DNA of 64,000 nucleotides, taken from contig JAIUNZ010000001.1 of assembly GCA_020161455.1 (NCBI GenBank), forward strand, positions 434,001-498,000, in the 5' to 3' direction. Position 1 is the first letter of the stretch. Every line of letters begins with the position of its first letter. This stretch comes from Bacteroidota bacterium (GTDB taxonomy: Bacteria; Bacteroidota; Bacteroidia; Flavobacteriales; Flavobacteriaceae). Position numbers and translations under genes: made by a program. This document shows positions 18,604 through 26,845 of the stretch, in pieces. The notes beneath the pieces were generated by a model. It saw only the letters and a program-made list of their open reading frames with translations. It did not search any database and had not been told where the DNA came from.

Positions 18604-19170
18604 ATGAAAAAGTTCATTTCTATAGCACTTCTACTTTTAAATTTCTTTGCTTTCTCACAAAAACCGTGTGAAATTGACACTGATATTACGGATAGTATTG
18701 GTACTTATAAATCAACAAAACAATTTTTGATTTTTGAACGCAATTTTGCCGGAAACTCAACAAATATTTATTTTTCTTTAGCTTCTAATAATGGCATTTT
18801 AAATCTTGAATTTCAATCGATTCAAAGAAGTAGTGACTTTATTAAAGCCAATTGTTTTGATAAAAGTTCTAAAATTTATCTTCAATTAAACAATGGAAAA
18901 ATTGTTACTTTATTAAATGTTGGCGCAGATACTTGTGGCACTTTATTGCGAAGTGATGATGGCAAAAACAATCGTATCACTAGTAGCTCGTTTGTCTTTA
19001 CAAAAGAAAATTTTGAAGATTTAAAAACCTCCAAAATTACTTTTATGCGTATTCAATTTTCTGGAGAAATTATAGATTATCCATTTAAAACCGAATTAGT
19101 TTCTGAAATGGACAATAAAATTTACCAACCCGAATCTTATTTTATTGATTATTTGAAATGTTTTGACTAG
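18604..19170 (+). CDS. Small secreted protein of unknown function
   Basis: I choose the ATG at 18604, which gives a clean signal peptide MKKFISIALLLLNFFAFSQ, over the earlier in-frame ATG at 18583 inside the preceding gene. The result is 188 residues, secreted or periplasmic. Four or five cysteines are scattered through it (KPCEIDT, KANCFDK, ADTCGTLL, LKCFD). The sequence is beta-rich and no family is recognised. It begins 2 bp after the methyltransferase stop and ends the operon, facing the NDH-2 gene tail to tail across 9 bp. Confidence 0.75.
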   Translation: MKKFISIALLLLNFFAFSQKPCEIDTDITDSIGTYKSTKQFLIFERNFAGNSTNIYFSLASNNGILNLEFQSIQRSSDFIKANCFDKSSKIYLQLNNGKIVTLLNVGADTCGTLLRSDDGKNNRITSSSFVFTKENFEDLKTSKITFMRIQFSGEIIDYPFKTELVSEMDNKIYQPESYFIDYLKCFD

Positions 19171-19179
19171 TAACTTCTG

Positions 19180-20484
19180 TTATACTTCATCGCTAGTAAA
19201 AGTTACAAAACTTCGTTTTTTGTAAGGTCTAATAATTAATCTGCCTTCTCTGTCAAAACGTATGTAATTGTAAACCCAGTTAAGAAACACAACGGCTTTG
19301 TTTTTAAATCCAATTAAGGAAAACAAATGCACTATCATCCAAACAAACCAGGCAAAAACGCCACTAAAATGATATTTTGGCAAATCAACAACAGCCAAAT
19401 TTCTTCCGATTGTTGCCATCGAACCTTTGTCATTATATTGAAAAGGTTTCATCGGTTTGTTTTTAATTAACTTTATAATGTTTTCGCCTAAAAGTTTCCC
19501 TTGCTGAATGGCAGGTTGTGCCATCATTGGATGTCCTTTTGGATAATCTTTAGTTTCCATAGAAGCAATGTCGCCCAAAGCAAATATGTTTTCATAGCCA
19601 TTTACTTGGTTGAATTCATTTACTTTGATACGTTTTACACGTTCAACAAAAGCGTCACTATTTAAACCTGAAATTGGTGCGCCTTCAACACCTGCAGTCC
19701 AAATTACTGTTGCTGTTTCAAAACTCAAATCAGAATTTGTAGAAACCGTTCTTCCATCATAGTTGGTAACACGAACGTTTTTCCAAATTTTAACACCTAG
19801 TTTATTTAGAAACTTTTCGGCTGCAATTGAGGACTTTTCACTCATAGTACTGAGGACTTTATCATCACTTTGAATCAGGTTAATTCCCATTTTAGATATA
19901 TCCAAATCGGGATAATCTTTTTGAAGAATTGCTTTTTTCATTTCAGCCAAAGCACCTGCCAACTCTACACCTGTTGGTCCTGCACCAACCAAAACAAAAT
20001 TGATAAGAGCATCTTTTTCTGACTGATCATTGGTCAAAACAGCTTGTTCAAAATTTTCTAAAATCAAACTCCTAATATTTAACGATTGCGGAATGGTTTT
20101 CATGGACATCGCATTACGTTCAATTTCTTTATTTCCAAAAAAATTGGTTTTCGAACCCGTTGCAATCACTAAATAGTCATAATGCAAATCGCCTATTTCT
20201 GAAATTATTTTTTGGTTTTTGGTATCAATTTCTTTAACTGAAGTTAACCTGAAATAGAAATCATCATACTCTTGAATAACTTTTCGCAATGGATAGGCTA
20301 TAGAACCCGCTTCCAATCCGCCAGTTGCCACTTGATACAACAAAGGTTGAAAAGTATGATAATTATGTTTATCGATAAGAACTACTTGAACTTCTTTGTT
20401 TTTTAATTTCTCTGCTATTGCAATTCCAGCGAAACCACCACCAACAATTACTATTCTTGGTTTATCTGCGTGAGGTATATTCAT
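19180..20484 (-). CDS. ndh: Type II NADH dehydrogenase (NDH-2)
   Basis: 434 residues. Two dinucleotide-binding loops are present: VIVGGGFAGIAIAE at 12-25 for FAD and VLVGAGPTGVELAGALAE at about 164-181 for NADH. The C-terminal FAD motif ENIFALGDIA follows. A hydrophobic C-terminal segment (FAWFVWMIVHLFSLIGF) is the usual membrane anchor. It passes electrons from NADH to menaquinone without pumping protons. It lies 3 bp downstream of the rhodanese gene and is likely co-transcribed with it. Confidence 0.92.
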   Translation of the reverse strand: MNIPHADKPRIVIVGGGFAGIAIAEKLKNKEVQVVLIDKHNYHTFQPLLYQVATGGLEAGSIAYPLRKVIQEYDDFYFRLTSVKEIDTKNQKIISEIGDLHYDYLVIATGSKTNFFGNKEIERNAMSMKTIPQSLNIRSLILENFEQAVLTNDQSEKDALINFVLVGAGPTGVELAGALAEMKKAILQKDYPDLDISKMGINLIQSDDKVLSTMSEKSSIAAEKFLNKLGVKIWKNVRVTNYDGRTVSTNSDLSFETATVIWTAGVEGAPISGLNSDAFVERVKRIKVNEFNQVNGYENIFALGDIASMETKDYPKGHPMMAQPAIQQGKLLGENIIKLIKNKPMKPFQYNDKGSMATIGRNLAVVDLPKYHFSGVFAWFVWMIVHLFSLIGFKNKAVVFLNWVYNYIRFDREGRLIIRPYKKRSFVTFTSDEV

Positions 20485-20487
20485 AGA

Positions 20488-20805
20488 CTAAACTTTAGGA
20501 AAAGTTACATCACCGTTCCAATTACTGAAACCTCCAATTAAATTGTAAGCCGTTTCAAAACCTAGTTGTTTCATAATCCCGCAAGCTTGAGCACTTCTTC
20601 CACCAGCTTTGCAATAGACATAATAATTTTTTGTTTTATCTAGTTCTTCAAGTTCTTCAATAAAATCATGTCCTTTATAAATGTCTATCATTATGGCGTT
20701 TGGAATAATGCCTTCATCACATTCTTCTTTTGTTCTAACGTCAAGTATTACAGCATTTGTATCATTTTTTAGTAGCGATTTCCAATCTTCTTGTATCAAA
20801 TCCAT
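20488..20805 (-). CDS. Single-domain rhodanese
   Basis: 105 residues forming one complete rhodanese domain. AVILDVRTKEECDEGIIPNA is the N-terminal core, and the active-site loop is YCKAGGRSAQAC with the persulphide cysteine first in CKAGGR. It probably moves sulfane sulfur in the cytoplasm. A TATATTTG -7 element (reverse complement of 20822-20829) lies 17 bp upstream of the start, with only a weak -33 element (CTG in place of TTG). It is the first gene of a two-gene unit with ndh. Confidence 0.92.
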   Translation of the reverse strand: MDLIQEDWKSLLKNDTNAVILDVRTKEECDEGIIPNAIMIDIYKGHDFIEELEELDKTKNYYVYCKAGGRSAQACGIMKQLGFETAYNLIGGFSNWNGDVTFPKV

Positions 20806-20901
20806 AGTTTTCTATTTTTATCAAATATACTAAAAAAATGACTTTTCAGAAAGTATATCACTAAAGGAAAAATAAAACTTTAACAAAAAAATAACAGAAG
20901 C

Positions 20902-20946
20902 TTGTATATACAAATAAAATAAAGCATTACATTTGTACCTACAAAT
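20902..20946 (+). promoter_or_regulatory. MarR-operon promoter overlapped by two perfect palindromes
   Basis: TTG at 20902-20904 and TACATTTG at 20928-20935 form a Bacteroidota promoter with a 23-bp spacer. The palindrome TTGTATATACAA (20902-20913) covers the -33 element. The inverted repeat ATTTGTA-cc-TACAAAT (20931-20946) covers the 3' part of the -7 element and the expected start site. Both share the half-site TTGTA/TACAA. The arrangement fits an autoregulated MarR promoter with two operators, 28-29 bp apart centre to centre. Confidence 0.75.
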
Positions 20947-20961
20947 ATTGAGTGTGTAACA

Positions 20962-21423
20962 ATGGAAATTGAAAAAATAATAAAATCGACGATAAACATA
21001 AGTGCTGCAAAGAAAGTTATTCTTAACATGGTGTACACCAACACACTTATTGGTGAAAAGTTTTTAGAAAAACTTAAGCCTTATGATTTATCGAGCGAAC
21101 AATACAATGTTTTACGCATTCTGAGAGGTCAAAAAGGGAAACCAGCCAATATGTGTGTAATTCAGGAGCGAATGATTGCTAAAAACAGTAATACTACTCG
21201 ATTGATAGATAAATTATTATTAAAACAATTAGTGACTCGCGATGTTTGTCCTGATAATAGAAGAAAAATTGAAGTATTAATTACACAAAAAGGTTTGGAT
21301 TTATTGACAGAATTAGATCCAATCGTTATTCAACATGAAGAAGATTTTGCTTCAAATTTAACTTCTACCGAATTAGAAGAATTAAATAGATTATTAGAAA
21401 AGTACAGAAATACAATTAACTAA
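20962..21423 (+). CDS. MarR family transcriptional regulator
   Basis: 153 residues with the MarR winged helix: LSSEQYNVLRILRGQKG (helix 2-3), MIAKNSNTTRLIDKLLLKQLVTR (recognition helix, written here in part as SNTTRLIDKLL) and the wing DNRRKIEVLITQKG. Two cysteines (MCVIQER, DVCPDNRR) could respond to oxidants or quinones. It is the first gene of an operon with a nitroreductase and a YceI protein, which points to a redox or electrophile signal. The palindromes over its promoter are the probable operators. Confidence 0.92.
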   Translation: MEIEKIIKSTINISAAKKVILNMVYTNTLIGEKFLEKLKPYDLSSEQYNVLRILRGQKGKPANMCVIQERMIAKNSNTTRLIDKLLLKQLVTRDVCPDNRRKIEVLITQKGLDLLTELDPIVIQHEEDFASNLTSTELEELNRLLEKYRNTIN

Positions 21424-21426
21424 ATT

Positions 21427-22059
21427 ATGTCAAACTTTATACAAGATGCCAATTGGCGTTATGCCACCAAAAAATTTGATGCATCCAAAAAAGTATCTAA
21501 AGAAGATTTAGATACACTAAAAGAAGCCATACGTCTGAGTTCTTCTTCTTATGGGCTACAACCCTACAAGGTGTTCATTATAGAAAACCCTGAATTGAGA
21601 CGAAAGTTGCAACCTGCGGCATGGAATCAAAGCCAAATTGTAGATGCTTCTCATGTAGTTGTTTTTGCGAATGTCGTTAATTTTGGTGATGAAGAAATTG
21701 ATAATTACATTCAAAATTTAATTAAAACCAGAGGCATCGAATTGGCATCAGTTCAAGGTTATGCTGATTTTATGAAAATGAAAATCAACCCTTTATCAAT
21801 CGAAGAAAAAAAGAATTGGACATCAAAGCAAACCTATCTTGCTTTAGGAAACTTGCTAAATGCCGCAGCTGAATTAAAAATCGACGTTACGCCAATGGAA
21901 GGCTTTGAAGAAGAGAAAGTAAACGAAATACTTGGACTAACCCAATTGGGCTTAAATGCAAGCTTAATCGCTACTATTGGCTATCGACACGAAGAAGACG
22001 CTACTCAACATTTTGCCAAAGTACGCAAATCAAACCAAGAATTATTTATCAATTTATAA
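21427..22059 (+). CDS. NAD(P)H-dependent nitroreductase (FMN)
   Basis: 210 residues of the nitroreductase/NfsB fold. NWRYATKKFDASKKV is the usual start, and LSSSSYGLQPYKVFIIENPELR (in part SSSYGLQPYK) is the FMN-binding segment. PMEGFEEEKVNEILGL near residues 158-173 is the characteristic C-terminal motif. It probably reduces quinones or nitro compounds by two electrons. It begins 3 bp after the MarR gene, so it is under the same control. Confidence 0.92.
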   Translation: MSNFIQDANWRYATKKFDASKKVSKEDLDTLKEAIRLSSSSYGLQPYKVFIIENPELRRKLQPAAWNQSQIVDASHVVVFANVVNFGDEEIDNYIQNLIKTRGIELASVQGYADFMKMKINPLSIEEKKNWTSKQTYLALGNLLNAAAELKIDVTPMEGFEEEKVNEILGLTQLGLNASLIATIGYRHEEDATQHFAKVRKSNQELFINL

Positions 22060-22084
22060 TCAATAACTTTAAAATCAAGTATCT

Positions 22085-22654
22085 ATGAAAAATGTAAAAA
22101 CAATTGCCTTAGCATTAGTAATCGCTTTAGGAACAACAGTAGCTTCGGCTCAAAACAAAAAAATAAACATTGAAAAAAGTAAAATCAACTGGGTTGGAAA
22201 AAAAGTAACTGGACAACATTCAGGTACAATTTCCTTTGAAAGCGGTACTTTAGTTTTTGAAAAAAAAGCTTTAAAAGGTGGTTCGTTTGTGGTGGATATG
22301 TCATCAATCAATGTAACTGACTTAGAAGCTGGTAAAGGAAAAGAAAAATTGGAAGGACACTTGAAAGCAGATGATTTTTTTGGTACAGATAAATTTGCGA
22401 CTTCAACATTAGATTTTAAAAAAATAGCTTCTAAAGGAAACGACGTTTACACTGTAACTGCTAATTTAACTATTAAAGGAATTACAAATCCAGTGACATT
22501 TGACATCGCTGTTAAAGGAAATACTGCAACAACCAAAGTGATTGTTGATAGAACTAAATTTGAAATAAAATATGGTTCAGGAAGCTTTTTTGACAACTTA
22601 GGAGACAAAACTATTAGTGACGAATTTGAATTAAACGTTAGCCTAGTATTCTAA
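22085..22654 (+). CDS. YceI family lipid-binding periplasmic protein
   Basis: 189 residues with a signal peptide (1-22, ending in VASAQ) and the YceI lipocalin-like barrel. KINWVGKKVTGQHSGTISF opens the barrel, LEGHLKADDFFGTDKF is the most conserved segment, and DEFELNVSLVF closes it. YceI proteins bind isoprenoid quinones or similar amphiphiles in the periplasm. With an upstream quinone-type reductase and MarR gene this fits quinone or redox homeostasis. A terminator follows. Confidence 0.93.
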   Translation: MKNVKTIALALVIALGTTVASAQNKKINIEKSKINWVGKKVTGQHSGTISFESGTLVFEKKALKGGSFVVDMSSINVTDLEAGKGKEKLEGHLKADDFFGTDKFATSTLDFKKIASKGNDVYTVTANLTIKGITNPVTFDIAVKGNTATTKVIVDRTKFEIKYGSGSFFDNLGDKTISDEFELNVSLVF

Positions 22655-22682
22655 GTCAAGTACCATATTGCTATGGAAAAGG

Positions 22683-22716
22683 AAATCCTCAAATTAATTT
22701 TTGAGGATTTTTTTTC
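22683..22716 (+). terminator. Terminator of the MarR-nitroreductase-YceI operon
   Basis: A perfect 11-bp stem (AAATCCTCAAA at 22683-22693, TTTGAGGATTT at 22700-22710) is followed by more T residues. Confidence 0.9.
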
Positions 22717-22759
22717 ATTTTAAAAAGAAATGTTAGAACACTATTTCTGCATAAAACAG

Positions 22760-22767
22760 TAAATTTG
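22760..22767 (+). promoter_or_regulatory. -7 promoter element of the amidotransferase gene
   Basis: TAAATTTG matches TAnnTTTG exactly and lies 17 bp before the start codon. No TTG occurs at the right upstream distance (the best is TTAG at 22733-22736), so the -33 element is weak. Confidence 0.45.
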
Positions 22768-22784
22768 TACCAATTCAAATCGCT

Positions 22785-23354
22785 ATGAAAAAAATTGCTG
22801 TTATTGACAACTACGATAGTTTTACCTATAATTTGGTTCATTATCTTGAGGATTTGAATGCTATTGTTACCGTTTTTAGAAACGATGAATTGGAACTTGA
22901 AGAACTAGAATTCTTCGACAAAATAGTACTTTCTCCTGGTCCAGGAATTCCAGATGAAGCTGGATTATTGAAAGCTATCATTCAAAAATATTATAAATCT
23001 AAAAGTATTTTAGGCATTTGTTTGGGACAACAAGCCATCGGAGAAGTCTTTGGTGGCACTTTAATTAACCTCAAAAAAGTACATCACGGAGTTGCTTCTA
23101 AGGTAAAAATAACCGTTCCAAATGAAGGGCTTTTTAAAAATTTACCCGACGAATTTGAGGTTGGTCGTTATCATTCTTGGGTGATTTCTAGAGTTAATTT
23201 TCCTGAAAATTTAATCATAACTTCTGAAGATAAAAACGGTGAAATCATGTCAATTTCACACACAATTTATGATGTAAAAGGTGTTCAATTTCATCCTGAA
23301 AGTATCTTAACACCACTTGGAAAAAAGATTTTAGAAAATTGGATTATGTTTTAA
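22785..23354 (+). CDS. pabA: Glutamine amidotransferase subunit of aminodeoxychorismate/anthranilate synthase
   Basis: 189 residues, a complete class I glutamine amidotransferase. IDNYDSFTYNLVHYL opens the protein. LSPGPGIPDEAG forms the oxyanion region, GICLGQQAIGE holds the nucleophilic cysteine (C79), and QFHPESIL near the C-terminus carries the catalytic His and Glu. It supplies ammonia to a chorismate-using partner. It stands alone between terminators, not in a trp operon, so a folate (PabA) or dual role is more likely than TrpG alone. The synthase subunit is not in this window. Confidence 0.88.
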   Translation: MKKIAVIDNYDSFTYNLVHYLEDLNAIVTVFRNDELELEELEFFDKIVLSPGPGIPDEAGLLKAIIQKYYKSKSILGICLGQQAIGEVFGGTLINLKKVHHGVASKVKITVPNEGLFKNLPDEFEVGRYHSWVISRVNFPENLIITSEDKNGEIMSISHTIYDVKGVQFHPESILTPLGKKILENWIMF

Positions 23355-23698
23355 AATATTTTTTTATATTGAATTGATTTTAATAACTTTAAATCAATCA
23401 ATAACAACAAACACTTTATGTTGATTCGTTTTCACCACATAAACCTTAAAAATCAACAATTTTAGCAAAATTGTTACTCAAAAATGTGTTTTGAAAGTAA
23501 AAAATAAGTTTGTTACAATTGATTTATAACTTCGTTTTTCAAAATTTCATCATTTTCACTTTTTGATGCCTCAAAGAAACAACATAAAAACTTATACTTT
23601 ATGTAATTTAATTTAAAAAAATGAATAACATATAATTAACAATGCTTAATAGATATTATCTATAACTCTTTTTTAGTTAACATTGTGTTAAAAATAAA
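23355..23698. other. AT-rich intergenic region upstream of the efflux operon
   Basis: About 340 bp without a credible reading frame. It contains a perfect 9-bp hairpin (AACAATTTT at 23455-23463, AAAATTGTT at 23467-23475) with no T run. Near 23639-23690 there is an imperfect inverted repeat of TTAACAATG and CATTGTGTTAA. Part of it is the leader and control region of the TetR gene. Confidence 0.5.
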
Positions 23699-23736
23699 TT
23701 AAACAAACGCTTAATTTAAACATTTGTTTAATTTTG
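23699..23736 (+). promoter_or_regulatory. TetR operator region with overlapping -7 element
   Basis: A 9-bp inverted repeat, TTAAACAAA (23699-23707) and TTTGTTTAA (23723-23731), spans two smaller palindromes: imperfect TAAACAAACGCTTA and perfect TAAACA-TT-TGTTTA. The -7 element TAATTTTG (23729-23736) overlaps the right arm. No TTG lies at the expected -33 distance. This is the expected layout for autorepression by the TetR protein encoded 28 bp downstream. Confidence 0.65.
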
Positions 23737-23763
23737 TGCTCGATTTAAACTTCTAAAAAAAGC

Positions 23764-24387
23764 ATGACTGAATTTAACGAAAAACAAATTGAAATTTTAC
23801 AAGCTGCAGAAAACCTATTTTCTGAAGTAGGTTTTGACGGAACAACAGTTCGAGCAATTTCAAAAAAAGCGAACATAAATGTTGCTATGATTTCGTATTA
23901 TTTTGGCTCAAAAGAAAAGCTTTTAGAATCATTAGTTATCTACAGAATTTCAGGAATGCAAATGGACTTGGAAAATCTTTTTTTAGAGCACATCTCTCCT
24001 ATTGAAAAAATTGAAAAGTTAGTTGCTTTTTATGTTCAACGAATTTATTCCAATCGGTGCATGTATCAAATTTTGCATTTTGAAATGTCTAACAAAAAAA
24101 GAGATTTGGATTTAAAAGCATTTACCGATGTAAAAAATAGTAACCTCCAACTTTTAGCAAATATTATTCACGAAGGTCAAGCATTAAATCTTTTTAAAAA
24201 AAATGTAACCATCGAATTAATTCCGCCAACAATTATTGGAAGTTTTACTCATTTCTACATGAATAAATCTTATTACCAAAAATTACTTGGATTAACCACA
24301 GATGTGTTATTAGAAAACTACATCACTACGACATTTACAGAACATCTTCAAAAAACCATCAAAGCACTTTTAGTATATGAAAATTAA
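23764..24387 (+). CDS. TetR/AcrR family regulator of the efflux operon
   Basis: 207 residues with an N-terminal TetR helix-turn-helix: ILQAAENLFSEVGFDGTTVRAIS, then ANINVAMISYYFGSKEKLLESL (in part VAMISYYFGSKEKLL). The C-terminal ligand domain begins near residue 60. It is the first gene of a TolC-EmrA-EmrB operon and overlaps tolC by 11 bp, so it is almost certainly its local repressor. The inducer cannot be read from sequence. Confidence 0.93.
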   Translation: MTEFNEKQIEILQAAENLFSEVGFDGTTVRAISKKANINVAMISYYFGSKEKLLESLVIYRISGMQMDLENLFLEHISPIEKIEKLVAFYVQRIYSNRCMYQILHFEMSNKKRDLDLKAFTDVKNSNLQLLANIIHEGQALNLFKKNVTIELIPPTIIGSFTHFYMNKSYYQKLLGLTTDVLLENYITTTFTEHLQKTIKALLVYEN

Positions 24388-25702
24388 TAAAATGATATTT
24401 AGTATCATCCTTGCTTTAGTTTTTAACAACATCGAGGCTCAAGAAAAAAAGCTACTTACATTAAAAGAAGCCATCCAAATTGCAGTAACCAATAGCGACC
24501 AAGCCACATTGGCTAAAACCAAAGTAATTACTTCAAAATTGGAATTAGACAATACCAAAAACAATAGCTATCCAAGCTTGAAAGCCAGCGGACAATATTT
24601 AAGATTATCGAATGCTAATATTGATTCTAACATTCAACCCAACTCGAGTGCTTCTTGCGAACCAAGTAAGCCTTTAAAAGCGGAACAGCTTATGCTCGGA
24701 CAAGTAAATGCTTCCTTGCCTATTTTTAGCGGTTTTAAGCTAAAGAATAGCATCAAAACATCTGAAAGCTTGTTGGAGTCTGAAAAATTCACTGAAAAGC
24801 ACTCAAAAGAACAAATCGGACTACAAGTTGTTGAATTGTTCTCTTCGTTATACAAAACTCAAGAAATGACGCTGCTTATTGAAGACAATCTGAAAACAGC
24901 CAATCAACGGGTCAAAGATTTTACTGCCATGGAAGAAAATGGTTTGATTGCAAGAAACGATTTATTGAAAGCGCAATTACAAGTATCCAACATACAACTG
25001 GCATTAGACAATTCGAAGAAAAATACCGCTATTTCCAATTACAAACTAATAACGTTACTAAAACTTCCTGAAAATACAACGATAGAAATTGACATTGAAG
25101 CCATCAAAAAAGAACTGAAAGAAAATCAGAAAGCATTTTCGGGAGAAAGAAACGACTTGAAAGCTTTAGAATATAAAAAAGCAGCATCTGAAAGTGCCGT
25201 AAAAGTAGCTAAAGGAAACTATTATCCATCGATAGCTTTATCTGCAGGATATATTGCTTTGGACATCAACAATATAGTAACGGTTACAAATGCTATGAAC
25301 TTTGGTGTTGGTTTTTCTTATGACATTTCGTCTATTTTCAAAAACAACAAACAGGTTAAACTTGCTCAAAATAAGACTAAAGAAACTGAAATCGCTATCC
25401 ATTTACTTCAAAATCAAATTAACGAAGACCTATTTGAGGCCAAAGAAAACTATGCACTTTCGTTAAAACAAAGTTTGGTTTATGAAAAAGCCGTAGAACA
25501 AGCTACTGAAAATTACAGAATCGTAAAAGACAAATATGACAATAGCTTATCAGACACAAACGACTTGCTTGAAGCCGATTTTGAAGCTTTGCAAGCCAAA
25601 ATAAATCAAGCCTTATCAAAAGCCGATGTAGCTCAAAAATATTATGAATTACAATTTGCCAACGGAACTTTAACCTCATCACTAAACATCACTCAAAATT
25701 AA
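24377..25702 (+). CDS. TolC family outer-membrane efflux protein
   Basis: 441 residues with a short signal peptide ending in NNIEAQ. Two tandem TolC repeats follow (about 25-215 and 250-430), long helical hairpins with LTLKEAIQIAVTNSDQA at the start of repeat one. It forms the outer-membrane duct of a tripartite pump. The ATG at 24377 lies inside the TetR gene; the next ATG at 24392 lies just after its stop and is equally plausible. Confidence 0.92.
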   Translation: MKINKMIFSIILALVFNNIEAQEKKLLTLKEAIQIAVTNSDQATLAKTKVITSKLELDNTKNNSYPSLKASGQYLRLSNANIDSNIQPNSSASCEPSKPLKAEQLMLGQVNASLPIFSGFKLKNSIKTSESLLESEKFTEKHSKEQIGLQVVELFSSLYKTQEMTLLIEDNLKTANQRVKDFTAMEENGLIARNDLLKAQLQVSNIQLALDNSKKNTAISNYKLITLLKLPENTTIEIDIEAIKKELKENQKAFSGERNDLKALEYKKAASESAVKVAKGNYYPSIALSAGYIALDINNIVTVTNAMNFGVGFSYDISSIFKNNKQVKLAQNKTKETEIAIHLLQNQINEDLFEAKENYALSLKQSLVYEKAVEQATENYRIVKDKYDNSLSDTNDLLEADFEALQAKINQALSKADVAQKYYELQFANGTLTSSLNITQN

Positions 25703-25715
25703 TTTTGCAACAGAT

Positions 25716-26795
25716 ATGGAAACTAAAAAAACAAATACCAAATTCAAACTTATATTCATAGTACTCTTAGTTATTGGAATATCCTACGGCGGTTATAAAT
25801 TCATCAAGTCATTATCCCATGAAACTACCGACGATGCGCAGGTAGAGAAAAAGATGAACCCAATTATCCCTAGAGTTTCAGGGTATATTACCAAAGTTTA
25901 TGTAAAAGACAACCAACAAGTAAAACAAGGTGATACCCTATTTGTGATTGACAATAGTGATTATTTGGTTAAAGTAGAAGAAGCCAAAGCTGCCGTTGCC
26001 ATTGCAGAAAACAGCATGGAAGTTTCTAAAGCTGATATTGGCACTTCGCAAGCTGGTATTTCTGTTTCGAATGCTAATGCCGATTCTGCATTAGGCTCTA
26101 TTGAAACAGCAAAAATTAGACTTCGCCGTGCTTCCAATGATTTTGACAGATACAGTAATCTGTATAAAAACCATTCGATTACCAAACAACAATTTGAACA
26201 AGCCGAAGCTGCAAAACAAGAAGCTGAAAGCCAATTGCAAATCATCCAAAACCAACAAAAAGCATCTTCTTATCAAAGAACGGTTGCTGCTGCACGAAAC
26301 AATGTTAGTACAAAACAAGTGCAAGTAGCACAAGCTAACATTCAAAAAACCAAAGCCATGCTTGATGCTGCTAACTTAAATTTAAGTTATACCGTTGTTA
26401 CCGCTAGCATTGACGGACAGGTTTCTACTATCAGCATTCAACCGGGTCAATTGGTGCAACCAGGACAATCGTTATTTTATATCATCAACAATCAAGAAAC
26501 ATGGGTTGTGGCTAATTTTAAAGAAACACAGTTGGACAAAATGCGCATTGGTCAAAAAGTAAAACTACAAGTGGATGCTTTTCCAGATGTTACTTTTGAA
26601 GGCGAATTGGCTTCGTTTTCGCCTGCTACAGGCTCTAAGTTTTCGCTTTTACCACCCGATAATGCCAGTGGAAACTTTGTGAAAACCATTCAAAGGCTTC
26701 CGGTTAGAATAAACTTTACAAACCAAAACGATAAAGAAAAACTACAATTACTTCGTTCAGGAATGAATGTAGCGGTAGATGTGGTTTTGAAGTAA
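25716..26795 (+). CDS. HlyD/EmrA-type periplasmic adaptor protein
   Basis: 359 residues. One N-terminal transmembrane helix (about 11-30) is followed by TTDDAQVEKKMNPIIPRVSG, the EmrA-type start of the first lipoyl half (in part TDDAQVEKKMNPIIP). A long coiled-coil hairpin (about 85-200) and the second half lipoyl TVVTASIDGQVSTI follow, and the beta-barrel ends near 359. It joins the inner-membrane EmrB-like pump to TolC. Confidence 0.94.
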   Translation: METKKTNTKFKLIFIVLLVIGISYGGYKFIKSLSHETTDDAQVEKKMNPIIPRVSGYITKVYVKDNQQVKQGDTLFVIDNSDYLVKVEEAKAAVAIAENSMEVSKADIGTSQAGISVSNANADSALGSIETAKIRLRRASNDFDRYSNLYKNHSITKQQFEQAEAAKQEAESQLQIIQNQQKASSYQRTVAAARNNVSTKQVQVAQANIQKTKAMLDAANLNLSYTVVTASIDGQVSTISIQPGQLVQPGQSLFYIINNQETWVVANFKETQLDKMRIGQKVKLQVDAFPDVTFEGELASFSPATGSKFSLLPPDNASGNFVKTIQRLPVRINFTNQNDKEKLQLLRSGMNVAVDVVLK

Positions 26796-26845
26796 GTTGG
26801 AAGATGGAAGTTTGGAGTTAGAATTTAGAAGTTAGAAGTTAGAAA
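26796..26845. repeat. GTTAGAA-type microrepeat between the adaptor and pump genes
   Basis: The 50-bp gap is almost entirely built from AGTTAGAA/GTTTAGAA-like units of 7-9 bp. The 14-mer TTTAGAAGTTAGAA also occurs in the gap before ridA (about 1583-1600). It is low-complexity DNA placed just before a start codon in both places. Confidence 0.6.
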
